DNA of 5,503 bases. Source: JBGLNJ01 sp964353405. GTDB taxonomy: Bacteria; Chloroflexota; Anaerolineae; Fen-1058. How positions within the stretch are numbered: position 1 is the stretch's first letter; every line of letters starts with the position of its first letter. The position numbers were made by a program, and so were the translations under genes. The stretch spans positions 1 to 5,503 of the forward strand of contig CAYGWJ010000220.1 in the NCBI GenBank assembly GCA_964353405.1. Reading direction: 5' to 3'. Positions 1 through 5,475 of the stretch are shown piece after piece. The notes below the pieces were generated by a model. That model was not told where the DNA came from. It searched no databases and saw only the letters and a list, made by a program, of their open reading frames with translations.

Positions 1-2
1 GC

Positions 3-62
3 CTGTATCTGTTTATCTTGCCGTGGTGGGCCAAGTGGCGCAAACGTGAAAGGAGAGGCTGA
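3..62 (+). CDS. C-terminal end of a probable membrane protein (partial)
   Basis: Only the last 19 codons are present, starting off the left edge. They read as a hydrophobic stretch (LYLFILPWW) followed by a strongly basic tail (AKWRKRERRG) before TGA. A membrane helix ending in a positively charged cytoplasmic tail is the natural reading. The stop overlaps the next start as TGATG, typical of translationally coupled operon genes, and the tail codons also carry the ribosome binding site of that gene. The family cannot be told from so little sequence. Confidence 0.5.
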   Translation: MYLFILPWWAKWRKRERRG

Positions 63-370
63 TGAACATTCACGTTGTCGAAACAAATAATCTGAAGGAT
101 TTTTCCCTCGACGGAGCGCGCTCGACGCCGCTGCTTGATGCCGGCAAGGTGCGCGCGCTGCTATTGAACCTGGAGGCCGGCCAAGCGGTTGCACCGTGCC
201 AGCTGTCTGTTACGGTGCTGTACCATGTCGTCGAGGGGCAGGGCCGCCTGCGTGTGGGCGACGAGCAGGCTAGACTTCAGGCTGGCTCGCTGGTCGTCGT
301 GCCGGCCGAGGCGGTGCGCAGCATCGCTGCCGATGAGCGCATGCGCGTGCTGGCGGTGCAAGTGTCATGA
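62..370 (+). CDS. cupin-fold protein without canonical metal ligands
   Basis: A complete 102-residue protein. The start is supported by an AGGAGA ribosome binding site at 51-56, five bases upstream. Residues about 30-100 show a small single-domain cupin: alternating beta-strand patterns, the turn VVEGQGRLRVGDE (56-68), then LQAGSLVVVPAEAVRSI. The usual cupin motif 1 histidines (HxH) are absent; that position reads AVAPCQLSV around Cys46. The motif 2 histidine (PxxxPH in metal cupins) is Arg86. Metal-dependent dioxygenase or isomerase chemistry is therefore unlikely, and a ligand-binding or sensing role is more plausible. The stop overlaps the PIG-L start by four bases (ATGA), so the two are probably co-translated. 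The substrate is unknown. Confidence 0.8.
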   Translation: MNIHVVETNNLKDFSLDGARSTPLLDAGKVRALLLNLEAGQAVAPCQLSVTVLYHVVEGQGRLRVGDEQARLQAGSLVVVPAEAVRSIAADERMRVLAVQVS

Positions 371-1122
371 GGAGTGAGACCGCGTCAGACCATTCACCTG
401 TTCTGCTGGCCGTCTTGGCTCATCCTGACGACGAAGCCTATCGTCCGGGCGGGACACTGGCGCTGTTGGCGCGGCGCGGCGTGCGGGTTCACCTGCTCAC
501 GGCCACGCGCGGTCAGGCCGGTTCATGTGGCGATCCGCCGCTGTGCGCGCCTGACGAATTGCCCGCCGTGCGGGAGCGCGAGCTGCGCTGCGCGTGCGCC
601 GTGTTGGGCATCGAGCCGCCGCGCCTGCTCGATTACGAGGACGGCCATTTGAGTCAGGCCGACCCCGAAGAAATCATCGCGCAGATTCTTGGCATCGTGG
701 ACGAGGTGCGTCCGCAGGTCATGTTGACCTTTGGGCCAGATGGACTGTCGAGCCATCCCGACCACATCGCCATTGGACAATGTGCGGCAGAGGCGTTTCG
801 CCGCGCGCAAGAGGTCGCCGCGCTGTACACCGTCGCCGTGCCGCGCAGTCTTGCGGAGCGGCTGGATATGAAGCGCGTTCAGGCTGTGCCCGATGAAGCG
901 ATTGCGTTGAGCGTGGACGTTTCGCCTGTATGGGAGATCAAGCTGGCGGCCATTCGCTGCCACGCCACGCAGCTGAGTTCGTCGCCGATGATACGCGCGC
1001 CCGTCGAGCAACAACGCCTGTTCTTTGGGACGGAGCATTTTGTGCGCGCCGTGCAGCGCCGGCCTGACTGGCTGGAAGAAATCCTGCAAGGGCATTGCCA
1101 ACAACTGATGCAATTGAACTAG
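367..1122 (+). CDS. PIG-L family zinc-dependent deacetylase
   Basis: A 251-residue LmbE/PIG-L-type protein of normal length for the family. The N-terminal strand ends in the signature AHPDDE (residues 18-23), followed by the glycine turn PGGTLALLARRG. His19 and Asp22 are the expected zinc ligands and Asp21 the general base. The second signature, SSHPDH (128-133), supplies the catalytic His130 and the third zinc ligand His133, by analogy with MshB. The family removes N-acetyl groups from amino sugars such as GlcNAc-inositol conjugates (MshB, BshB, PIG-L), but this sequence alone does not say which substrate is used. A low-molecular-weight thiol precursor is possible given the redox genes downstream, but that is inference. 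The ATG overlaps the cupin stop by four bases. No defects are visible. Confidence 0.92.
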   Translation: MRSETASDHSPVLLAVLAHPDDEAYRPGGTLALLARRGVRVHLLTATRGQAGSCGDPPLCAPDELPAVRERELRCACAVLGIEPPRLLDYEDGHLSQADPEEIIAQILGIVDEVRPQVMLTFGPDGLSSHPDHIAIGQCAAEAFRRAQEVAALYTVAVPRSLAERLDMKRVQAVPDEAIALSVDVSPVWEIKLAAIRCHATQLSSSPMIRAPVEQQRLFFGTEHFVRAVQRRPDWLEEILQGHCQQLMQLN

Positions 1123-1181
1123 AGGCGTTCGCCGTGCGTGTCCTGGCGCAGCGGCTAGACTGAAGCGAGGTGCTATACTCC

Positions 1182-1670
1182 ATGTCCAAAAAACAACGTT
1201 CTGAGAGCCACAAGCCCCCGTGGCCGCAGGTCGCCGTCGTCGCCGGATTGGTCATCCTGATCGGCGGCGTCCTGATTGCCAAGCAAACGCAGTCGGCGGC
1301 GCTGCCCACCGTCACGGCGCCCTCACCAACTCGGGTGGCCAGTCTCCCGCCTGGCCTGCCGGAGCAGCAGCTTGATCAATTGCTGGCCGAGAAGCGTCCC
1401 ACACTGGCGTTCTTTCATTCCAACAGCTGCCAGCAGTGCATTCAAATGACGGAAATCGTCAAACAGGTCTATCCCGAGTTCGCTTCTTCCGTCGCGCTGG
1501 TGGACGTGAACGTCTACGATGACCGCAACGCGCGATTGTTGCAGCGATCGCGCATCAGCGTGATTCCTACGCTCGTCTTTTTCAACCGCATGGGGCAGCG
1601 GCAAGTGGCGACGGGCGTCATGCAGCCCGCGCAATTGCGCCAGGCGTTGCAGGCGTTGGGCGGGAGTTAG
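1182..1670 (+). CDS. membrane-anchored thioredoxin-like protein (CQQC)
   Basis: A 162-residue protein with a basic N-terminus (MSKKQRSESHK), one hydrophobic segment at about residues 16-33 and a Pro/Ser/Thr-rich linker to about 60. A thioredoxin domain follows. The active site is Cys83-Gln-Gln-Cys86 in HSNSCQQC, and the cis-proline loop is at VIPT (Pro129). The non-CGPC dipeptide suggests a specialised reductant rather than a general thioredoxin. The anchor and linker place the domain outside the cytoplasmic membrane. ATG 1182 is chosen because GCGAGG sits about eleven bases upstream; an in-frame GTG at 1170 would add four residues but has no clear ribosome binding site. ccdA starts two bases after the stop. 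CcdA proteins reduce extracytoplasmic thioredoxin-like partners, so the pair is very likely functional together. Confidence 0.88.
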   Translation: MSKKQRSESHKPPWPQVAVVAGLVILIGGVLIAKQTQSAALPTVTAPSPTRVASLPPGLPEQQLDQLLAEKRPTLAFFHSNSCQQCIQMTEIVKQVYPEFASSVALVDVNVYDDRNARLLQRSRISVIPTLVFFNRMGQRQVATGVMQPAQLRQALQALGGS

Positions 1671-1672
1671 CG

Positions 1673-2325
1673 ATGCCGTTCGACCCATCTGCGCTTCAAA
1701 CGGGTCCGCTCATTGCGTTCCTGCTTGTCTTTTTCGGCGGCGTCGTGACGAGTATCGGCCCGTGCAACGTGGCCATGATCCCGCTGATCGTCGGTTACGT
1801 CGGCGGCTCGGCCAACCTGTCGCGCGCGCGCTCGTTCGCGCTCTCGCTGGCGTTTGCCGTGGGCCTGGCGATCACGTTCATGCTGTTGGGCGTCGCGGCG
1901 ACATTGGTGGGCGGGTTGATCGGCGGCACGTCGCGCGTGTGGTATTATGGGGTCGCCGGAGTGTGCTTTGTCATCGGACTGCAAATGTTTGGGGTGCTGA
2001 GCCTGCCCATGCCGCAGTGGTTTGGCCGTCTGCGGGAACGGATCGGCCTCAAAGGGTTGCCGGGCGCGCTCGCGTTGGGGTTAGTGTCGGGGTTGGTCGC
2101 CTCGCAATGCGCCACGCCGGTGCTGGCCGCCATCCTCACGTATGTCATGGCGCGGCGCTCTTGTTCGTCTATGCGCTCGGTCGAGGCGTGCCCATCGTGC
2201 TGGCGGGGACGTTCACCGGCGCACTCAAGCGATTGCGGTCGCTGGGCCAATGGTCGAGTCTCATCGAAAAAGCCAGCGGCGTGATCGTCGTCGGCGTGGG
2301 GCTGTACTTTTTGTGGATCGCTTGA
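1673..2325 (+). pseudogene. ccdA: CcdA / DsbD-type transmembrane thiol-disulfide carrier, frameshifted
   Basis: The reading frame from ATG 1673 encodes repeated hydrophobic helices and both hallmark cysteines of the family: Cys31 in TSIGPCNVAMIPL and Cys146 in ASQCATPVLAAIL. These carry electrons from cytoplasmic thioredoxin across the membrane. After ILTYVMA, at about 2147-2158, the frame goes wrong. The expected continuation (ALLFVYALGRGVPIVLAGTFTGALK, ending GVGLYFLWIA) lies in another frame and runs to the stop at 2323-2325. Reading across needs one added base, or removal of two. From memory, homologues carry a few extra residues at this loop, so a slightly larger deletion is also possible. 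Reconstituted length is about 217 residues, with about six helices. GGGAG within the thioredoxin end is its ribosome binding site. It may be a true pseudogene or a sequencing indel. Confidence 0.85.
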
Positions 2326-2337
2326 AAGGACTGCACA

Positions 2338-2986
2338 ATGCTCATCGAAAAATATGACCTGCAAGTGTTGACGCCGCCGTGCGAGCCGGGCGCGGAACGC
2401 TTCACGGCCAAAGCCAGACTCGTCGCCGACATCCGCGAGGTGTTGCCCTACCTCAACGCCACGCTGCGCGGCGCGGTCTATTTTCCCAACGCGGGCGCAG
2501 AGCACAGCACGCCCGCGTTGACCTGGAAAAAGGCAGGGCACAACGTCGCCTTTCACCCTTATGAGATCGCGGTCAGCAACGCCGTTGACCGGGAGAGCGC
2601 GCAAAAGGAGCTCGACGGCCTTGTCGCGCTGGTCAACCGCACCTGGGAGCGACGCGCCGAGATCACGCCGTCGCACGAGACGCGCCGCCGCCCGACGGTG
2701 ATGGATGTGTACAAGCTCTTGCCGCAGACCAACTGCAAACAGTGCGGCCAGCCGACGTGCTACACGTTTGCGCTCTAGTTATCCACGAAGGACACGAAGG
2801 AACACCAAGTTTTACTTTTTCGTGTATCTTCGTGCCCTTTGTGGAGGAAAAGGAAATTCCTATTGGATCAAGTTGGTGGCGGCGCAGAAAAAGTTGGACG
2901 ATTGCCCGCCGCTGTTCGAGCCGCAGCGTGCCGACAAGCTCGCTGCCTTGCGAGAGATAGTCATTGACGCGCCCGCGATTGGGTGA
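2338..2986 (+). pseudogene. four-cysteine Fe-S cluster protein, split by a palindromic repeat
   Basis: ATG 2338 has AAAGGA seven bases upstream and lies 12 bases after ccdA. The first 146 residues are an unrecognised alpha/beta region followed by LLPQTNCKQCGQPTCYTFAL. This is the start of the small Fe-S domain also found in CODH/ACS gamma subunits and Rnf proteins (Pfam FeS, PF04060), with Cys133, Cys136 and Cys141. TAG follows at 2776. The missing end, KLVAAQKKLDDCPPLFEPQ to IDAPAIG, resumes at 2870 in another frame, with the fourth cysteine at 2903-2905, and stops at 2984-2986. Removing 94 bases gives a ~184-residue protein that aligns without a gap to the paralogue starting at 3860 (15 residues from FA to the last Cys in both). 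As read, the product would lack a complete cluster site. Confidence 0.85.
2781..2867. repeat. short palindromic interspersed repeat (MITE-like) inserted in the Fe-S gene
   Basis: The core is an inverted repeat with 18-base arms, 2782-2799 and 2828-2845, matching at 16 of 18 positions. The left arm contains a 9-base tandem repeat, CACGAAGGA, at 2784-2792 and 2793-2801, and weaker complementarity continues into the loop. A purine-rich tail with the palindrome GGAAATTCC follows. The element is AT-richer than the genes around it and encodes nothing. Near-identical 7-mers flank it: TCTAGTT (2774-2780) and TCAAGTT (2868-2874), six of seven matching, as expected of a target-site duplication. Repeats of this CACGAAGGA type recur between genes in several bacterial phyla, from memory. 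How they move is not shown here. Confidence 0.75.
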
Positions 2987-2994
2987 GGTGTGGC

Positions 2995-3139
2995 ATGAAA
3001 AAGGGATTGACGCTCACGCTACAAGATGCCGAGTTGATCGAACTGTGCCGCGTCCTGATTGACAAGGATGCCGAGGGCGCACTTATTCTTGCAGGTGCAT
3101 CTCAGAGGCAGGGCGCGCGGCTTGTTGGAGGGCGGGTGA
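2995..3139 (+). pseudogene. small protein of unknown function (~49 aa), frameshifted
   Basis: The frame from ATG 2995 (GAGGTG four bases upstream, start eight bases after the Fe-S gene end) reads MKKGLTLTLQDAELIELCRVLIDKDAEGAL. It then turns into low-quality sequence. At about 3082-3090 the frame beginning at 3083 continues sensibly as FLQVHLRGRARGLLEGG and stops at 3137-3139. Together they give a compact, probably helical protein with an acidic first half and a basic second half. It resembles short hypothetical proteins I recall with the pattern EGAL.FL..HL.GKAR.LLEGG. One extra or two missing bases would explain the break. The uncorrected frame runs on to 3240. No function can be assigned; its position suggests co-expression with the Fe-S and CcdA genes. 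Confidence 0.5.
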
Positions 3140-3231
3140 CACGTGATGATCGAGGTGCCTGGTGCAGGCATCACGCAGGTGAGCGGGAGCATTTTCAAGC
3201 AGGGGTGAGGGCGGTGGCGTGGCTGGAGCGG

Positions 3232-3724
3232 CTAGCCTGAAAGACGCTTGACGATGGCACGCACGTTCCCCAGGCAGCACGAGCCTTGTGGATTGCGGAT
3301 ATCGCATGCACACTGTCCGGCTTGAATGCCAGCGTTGATGGCATCTACTGCGGCGCTATGTCCTGTCGCTTGAACCTCGGCGCGAATAGAGCCTGGCGTA
3401 TGGCGGAAGCAGTAGCATACGAACACGTCGTCGGCGTCTGGCTCTTTTTGATAGATGCGCTCGCGCACCTGATCTCTTGTAAAAGATCGCCGGCCATCAG
3501 CGCTAAAGTATACGACGGGGCAATCCGGCGTTCGGCAAAACAGGTAGGGTTCGTGCGTGACGTGCGACAGGCTGATCGAAAGCATGGCCTTGACCGTTTG
3601 ACCCTCTACGACTTTGCCTTTCTGTCCGCAAGAGGGGCAAGTGTCAGCTGACAGTACGGGGCGATCTCCAAGTTCAAGTCGCCGCGCCAGCTTGGGGGAC
3701 GCTACAGCAATTTGTTTCAGGCAT
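3232..3724 (-). CDS. CopZ-type zinc/[2Fe-2S] metallochaperone, probable frameshift near the start
   Basis: The body matches the N-terminal domain of Archaeoglobus CopZ and its bacterial relatives. It has a zinc-site pair CPSCGQKG and FCRTPDCPVVYF, then the [2Fe-2S] motif FVCYCF and, later, CACDIRNPQGSCCLGNV near the C-terminus. AfCopZ binds copper in a separate C-terminal HMA domain, which is absent here; this protein ends KRLSG after the Fe-S domain. The best start is ATG at 3724-3722 (AAAGGA upstream), giving MPETNCCSVPQAGAAT, a CC-containing N-terminus typical of the family. That frame stops at 3676-3674, and the main frame takes over as RLELGDRPVLSADTCPSC. A GTG at 3729-3727 is in frame with the body and would give an unbroken 165-residue protein with an atypical start. 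It is convergent to the small gene and divergent from the gene at 3860. Confidence 0.82.
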
Positions 3725-3859
3725 CTCACTTGTCCTTTCGTCTTCCAGAGTACTGTTTGGAAATGACGGACTCTTAGAGTGGCAACGAATGATACACGAT
3801 GACGCCAAAACCGCAACGGAAAGCGGCGCTGGTGTATTTCGATCTGGAGGCGAGAAGCA
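3725..3859. promoter_or_regulatory. divergent intergenic region between the copZ-like and second Fe-S gene
   Basis: These 135 bases separate two divergent starts and should hold both promoters. For the minus-strand gene, TTGCGG (3816-3811) and TATCAT (3794-3789) lie 16 bases apart and would start transcription about 58 bases before the ATG. The -10 is good but the -35 is weak. No convincing plus-strand sigma-70 pair was found. The ribosome binding site TGGAGG for the plus-strand gene is at 3845-3850, nine bases before its ATG. No clear operator palindrome is visible. Confidence 0.35.
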
Positions 3860-4381
3860 ATGCCATTTCTCGACGCGTTGACATTGACCACGACAATGCC
3901 CCGGCTGCCCCAACACGGCAACAGCATCTTGATCGCTCAACCCTCGCGCAACCTGGATGGCCTCTTGCCGCTGGTGGCGGCGGTCGCGCCCAATATCATC
4001 TCGTTCAATCCAGAGGCGGGCACGCTCATGCTGCGCCGCCAGCCTGGCTTTATCACGTTTTATCCCGACAAGGTGATGATCACACAGGTCAAGGACTCGG
4101 ATGAAGGTTTGCAACTGCTTTCGGCGGTGCGTGACTTGCTCAACCAGTGCTGGGACAAGCGTGACACTATCCAGCCAGTGACGGCCATGCGCCGCGCGCC
4201 GCGTCCATTGGACGTGTGGACGCTATTGCCCCAATCGAACTGCAAACGGTGCGGCGAGGCGACGTGCATGGCGTTTGCTTTCGGGCTATTGCAGCAAAAA
4301 CGAACTGTGGAAGAATGTCCGGTCGTTGCCAGCGATCCTGCATTCACGGATCGCCGCGCGCAGTTGGTGGCGATGGTATAA
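3860..4381 (+). CDS. four-cysteine Fe-S cluster protein (intact paralogue)
   Basis: A complete 173-residue protein. Residues about 1-115 form a domain alignable with the broken gene at 2338 (for example GFITFYPDKVMITQVKDSDEGL against HNVAFHPYEIAVSNAVDRESA, then LLNQCWDKRDTIQP against LVNRTWERRAEITP). The C-terminal module is LLPQSNCKRCGEATCMAFAFG with Cys128, Cys131, Cys136 and a fourth, Cys153, in EECPVV. This is the spacing of the PF04060 Fe-S domain that binds a [4Fe-4S] cluster in CODH/ACS gamma and Rnf/RsxB-like proteins. No signal peptide is visible, so it is probably cytoplasmic. TGGAGG upstream supports the start. Function is unknown; an electron-transfer or cluster-carrier role fits the thioredoxin/CcdA/CopZ neighbourhood. 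It may substitute for the disrupted paralogue. Confidence 0.85.
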   Translation: MPFLDALTLTTTMPRLPQHGNSILIAQPSRNLDGLLPLVAAVAPNIISFNPEAGTLMLRRQPGFITFYPDKVMITQVKDSDEGLQLLSAVRDLLNQCWDKRDTIQPVTAMRRAPRPLDVWTLLPQSNCKRCGEATCMAFAFGLLQQKRTVEECPVVASDPAFTDRRAQLVAMV

Positions 4382-4439
4382 CCAGACAAATCGCCGCGCC
4401 GACCATTGAGAAAGGCTTGCCATCGCGCGTGCTCCATTC

Positions 4440-4630
4440 CAATGATTGATAAAGCCACAGGACTTGCGACGTGCTCGCTTCGCCATGATAGCGCATGGAT
4501 TCGAACCAACTGCCCATGCGGATCGCACTGCCGAGGGCGTGGGTTCGTAGACCATCTGCTGTCTGGAGATCAATCGCGTTGTGCCATCGCCCTGCTCTGC
4601 CAGAAGGAATGACCACGCGGCGGGGCCAGG
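4440..4630 (-). pseudogene. C-terminal fragment of an SRPBCC-type protein
   Basis: Read on the minus strand, the stretch GPAAWSFLLAEQGDGTTRLISRQ followed by YEPTPS and WAVGSNPCAIMAK resembles the last strands and C-terminal helix of START/SRPBCC-fold proteins, whose ends typically read W.F.LEP...G.TRLI.R and later EP.HF.M..KML.GIK. The expected GIK-type ending is blurred, no start is available, and the N-terminal two thirds are missing. It is convergent with the Fe-S gene ending at 4381. The identification rests on pattern recall of a loosely conserved family and should be treated as tentative. Confidence 0.4.
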
Positions 4631-4649
4631 TTCTTTGGTCTTGGGACCA

Positions 4650-4865
4650 TGCGGCCGCAAGCAAGCCCAGACCGGCGATACCAGCCAGCAAAGGCGTGAC
4701 CACACTGCCGGATTGTCGTGGCAGGCCACCGACAAAGCCGAGCCAGGGCTTTTAATCGGCGGCGAACGGCCACATGAGCCCGGCCTTGCCAGCCGACGCC
4801 GGCGCGAACGGAGTCAAGCTAAAATGAGAGGCGGCGACCAGCAGAACAAGAACAATGATACGCAT
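4650..4865 (-). pseudogene. N-terminal remnant of a signal-peptide/membrane protein with in-frame stop
   Basis: ATG at 4865-4863 has a strong AAAGGAG ribosome binding site just upstream. It opens a signal peptide or first helix, MRIIVLVLLVAASHFSLTPFAPASAGKAG. After LMWPFAAD a TAA (4754-4752) interrupts, but the same frame continues convincingly as KPWLGFVGGLPRQSGSVVTPLLAGIAGLGLLAAA, including a second membrane helix. It then runs into unrelated sequence near a GCGGCCGC palindrome (4651-4658), where the SRPBCC-like fragment begins in another frame. A nonsense mutation plus a deletion or fusion junction would explain this. As it stands only a 37-residue peptide would be made. The family is not identified. 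Confidence 0.5.
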
Positions 4866-5070
4866 GAGATTCTCCTTTGGTCGGATAGCCCGCCCTGCTC
4901 CAAGAGCTCGATGCTCTCTAACATCGAGCCGCATCGTCTGGTCGAGAAAGGCCGCCGTTGTCTTGCCCAATCCGGCAGAGCCGAGTCAGCGGAAGCGGGC
5001 CGACCAGTTCTTGCGTCTATCGCGCGGTCTGGCACAGGCGTGGCACTCAAGTTCAGAGCGTGGCGGGCGT
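4866..5070. other. divergent spacer with no convincing gene
   Basis: About 200 bases lie between the minus-strand start at 4865 and the recognisable permease fragment. Open frames exist on both strands because the region is GC-rich, but none has a family-like pattern plus a start. A minus-strand phrase MLESIELLEQGGLSDQRRIS (from about 4923) runs into the ribosome binding site of the 4865 gene and could be the tail of a lost upstream gene. Nothing firmer is visible. Confidence 0.3.
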
Positions 5071-5331
5071 TTCTACAGCGTGCCGCTTTCGACCACGCTC
5101 GGCGTGCCGTTCTATTTCGACTCGGAAGCGTCGTCACCGTTCATCCTGACGCTTTTGGATGCGGGCCAGAGTCCCGGCGCGACTCTGGCGTTTCTGATCA
5201 CGAGCGCGGGCACATCTATTGGCGCGATCATAGGCGCGTTGACCATCGCTCGCTGGCGGGTCGTGGGAGTGGTGGTCGCCACGCGCTTGCACCCGGATCA
5301 TCCCATCCGTCTGGCCCGAGTAACCCGCTAA
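5071..5331 (+). pseudogene. fragment of a multi-spanning permease (YraQ/ArsP_1-like)
   Basis: The plus-strand frame from 5071 to about 5283 reads FYSVPLSTTLGVPFYFDSEASSPFILTLLDAGQSPGATLAFLITSAGTSIGAIIGALTIARWRVVGVVVAT. It has two hydrophobic segments and the loop LLDAGQSPGATLAFLI. This resembles the C-terminal part of permeases of the DUF318/YraQ group (Pfam ArsP_1), where a G.SPGAAL.FLI..P motif is usual. Upstream of 5071 the frame is unlike any membrane protein, and after 5283 it becomes polar (RLHPDHPIRLARVTR) up to TAA at 5329-5331, where a final helix would be expected. Both ends therefore seem lost or replaced. Such permeases often neighbour thioredoxin and CcdA genes. The subfamily and substrate cannot be judged. 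Confidence 0.5.
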
Positions 5332-5397
5332 ATCAACGCCCGAAATGTCTGTAGGGGGTATAATCAGAGTACCGGCAAAGTTGACATCGCAACGTTA

Positions 5398-5475
5398 GGT
5401 GTGACAAAATCTCTAGACCATGCGTTCTAAATCCAAGCTGTTTTTGCCTCTTGCCAGCCGAGATTTTGTCACACC
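5398..5475. repeat. perfect 16-bp inverted repeat with 46-bp spacer
   Basis: GGTGTGACAAAATCTC at 5398-5413 is exactly complemented by GAGATTTTGTCACACC at 5460-5475. The 78-base unit is non-coding and AT-richer than the genes. It resembles a miniature transposable element with terminal inverted repeats, or the two ends of a collapsed insertion sequence. The immediate flanks show no obvious target duplication. A terminator is less likely, since the spacer is long and no T-run follows the right arm. Confidence 0.6.

Noticed and set aside
1171..1179. TGCTATACT as an extended -10 promoter for the thioredoxin gene
   Set aside because: Transcription would begin after the ATG at 1182, and there is no matching -35 element.
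2774..2874. Programmed ribosome bypassing over the hairpin, with TAG as take-off stop and flanking direct repeats
   Set aside because: Known bypass sites need matching take-off and landing codons and special signals. Here the insert is a recognisable dispersed-type repeat with a target duplication, so mobile insertion is simpler.
3156..3170. TGCCT-GGTGC-AGGCA hairpin as a terminator between convergent genes
   Set aside because: The stem is only five base pairs and no T-run follows on either strand.
3146..3208. Micro-ORF MIEVPGAGITQVSGSIFKQG after the small gene
   Set aside because: Twenty codons, a distant ribosome binding site and no recognisable pattern. It might be the start of a lost gene but cannot be supported.
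1151..3238. Near-identical 14-mers GCGGCTAG(A/C)CTGAA at about 1151 and 3226
   Set aside because: Short, with no extension on either side and different contexts; probably chance.
3799..4104. Plus-strand open frame of 101 codons starting MTPKPQRK
   Set aside because: It is an out-of-frame shadow of the intact Fe-S gene at 3860, with no domain pattern.
5359..5364. Perfect TATAAT, and TTGACA at 5381-5386, as promoters
   Set aside because: The TATAAT has no -35 element at the right distance, and the TTGACA has only a weak CAAAAT about 18 bases on. No gene start in view depends on either.
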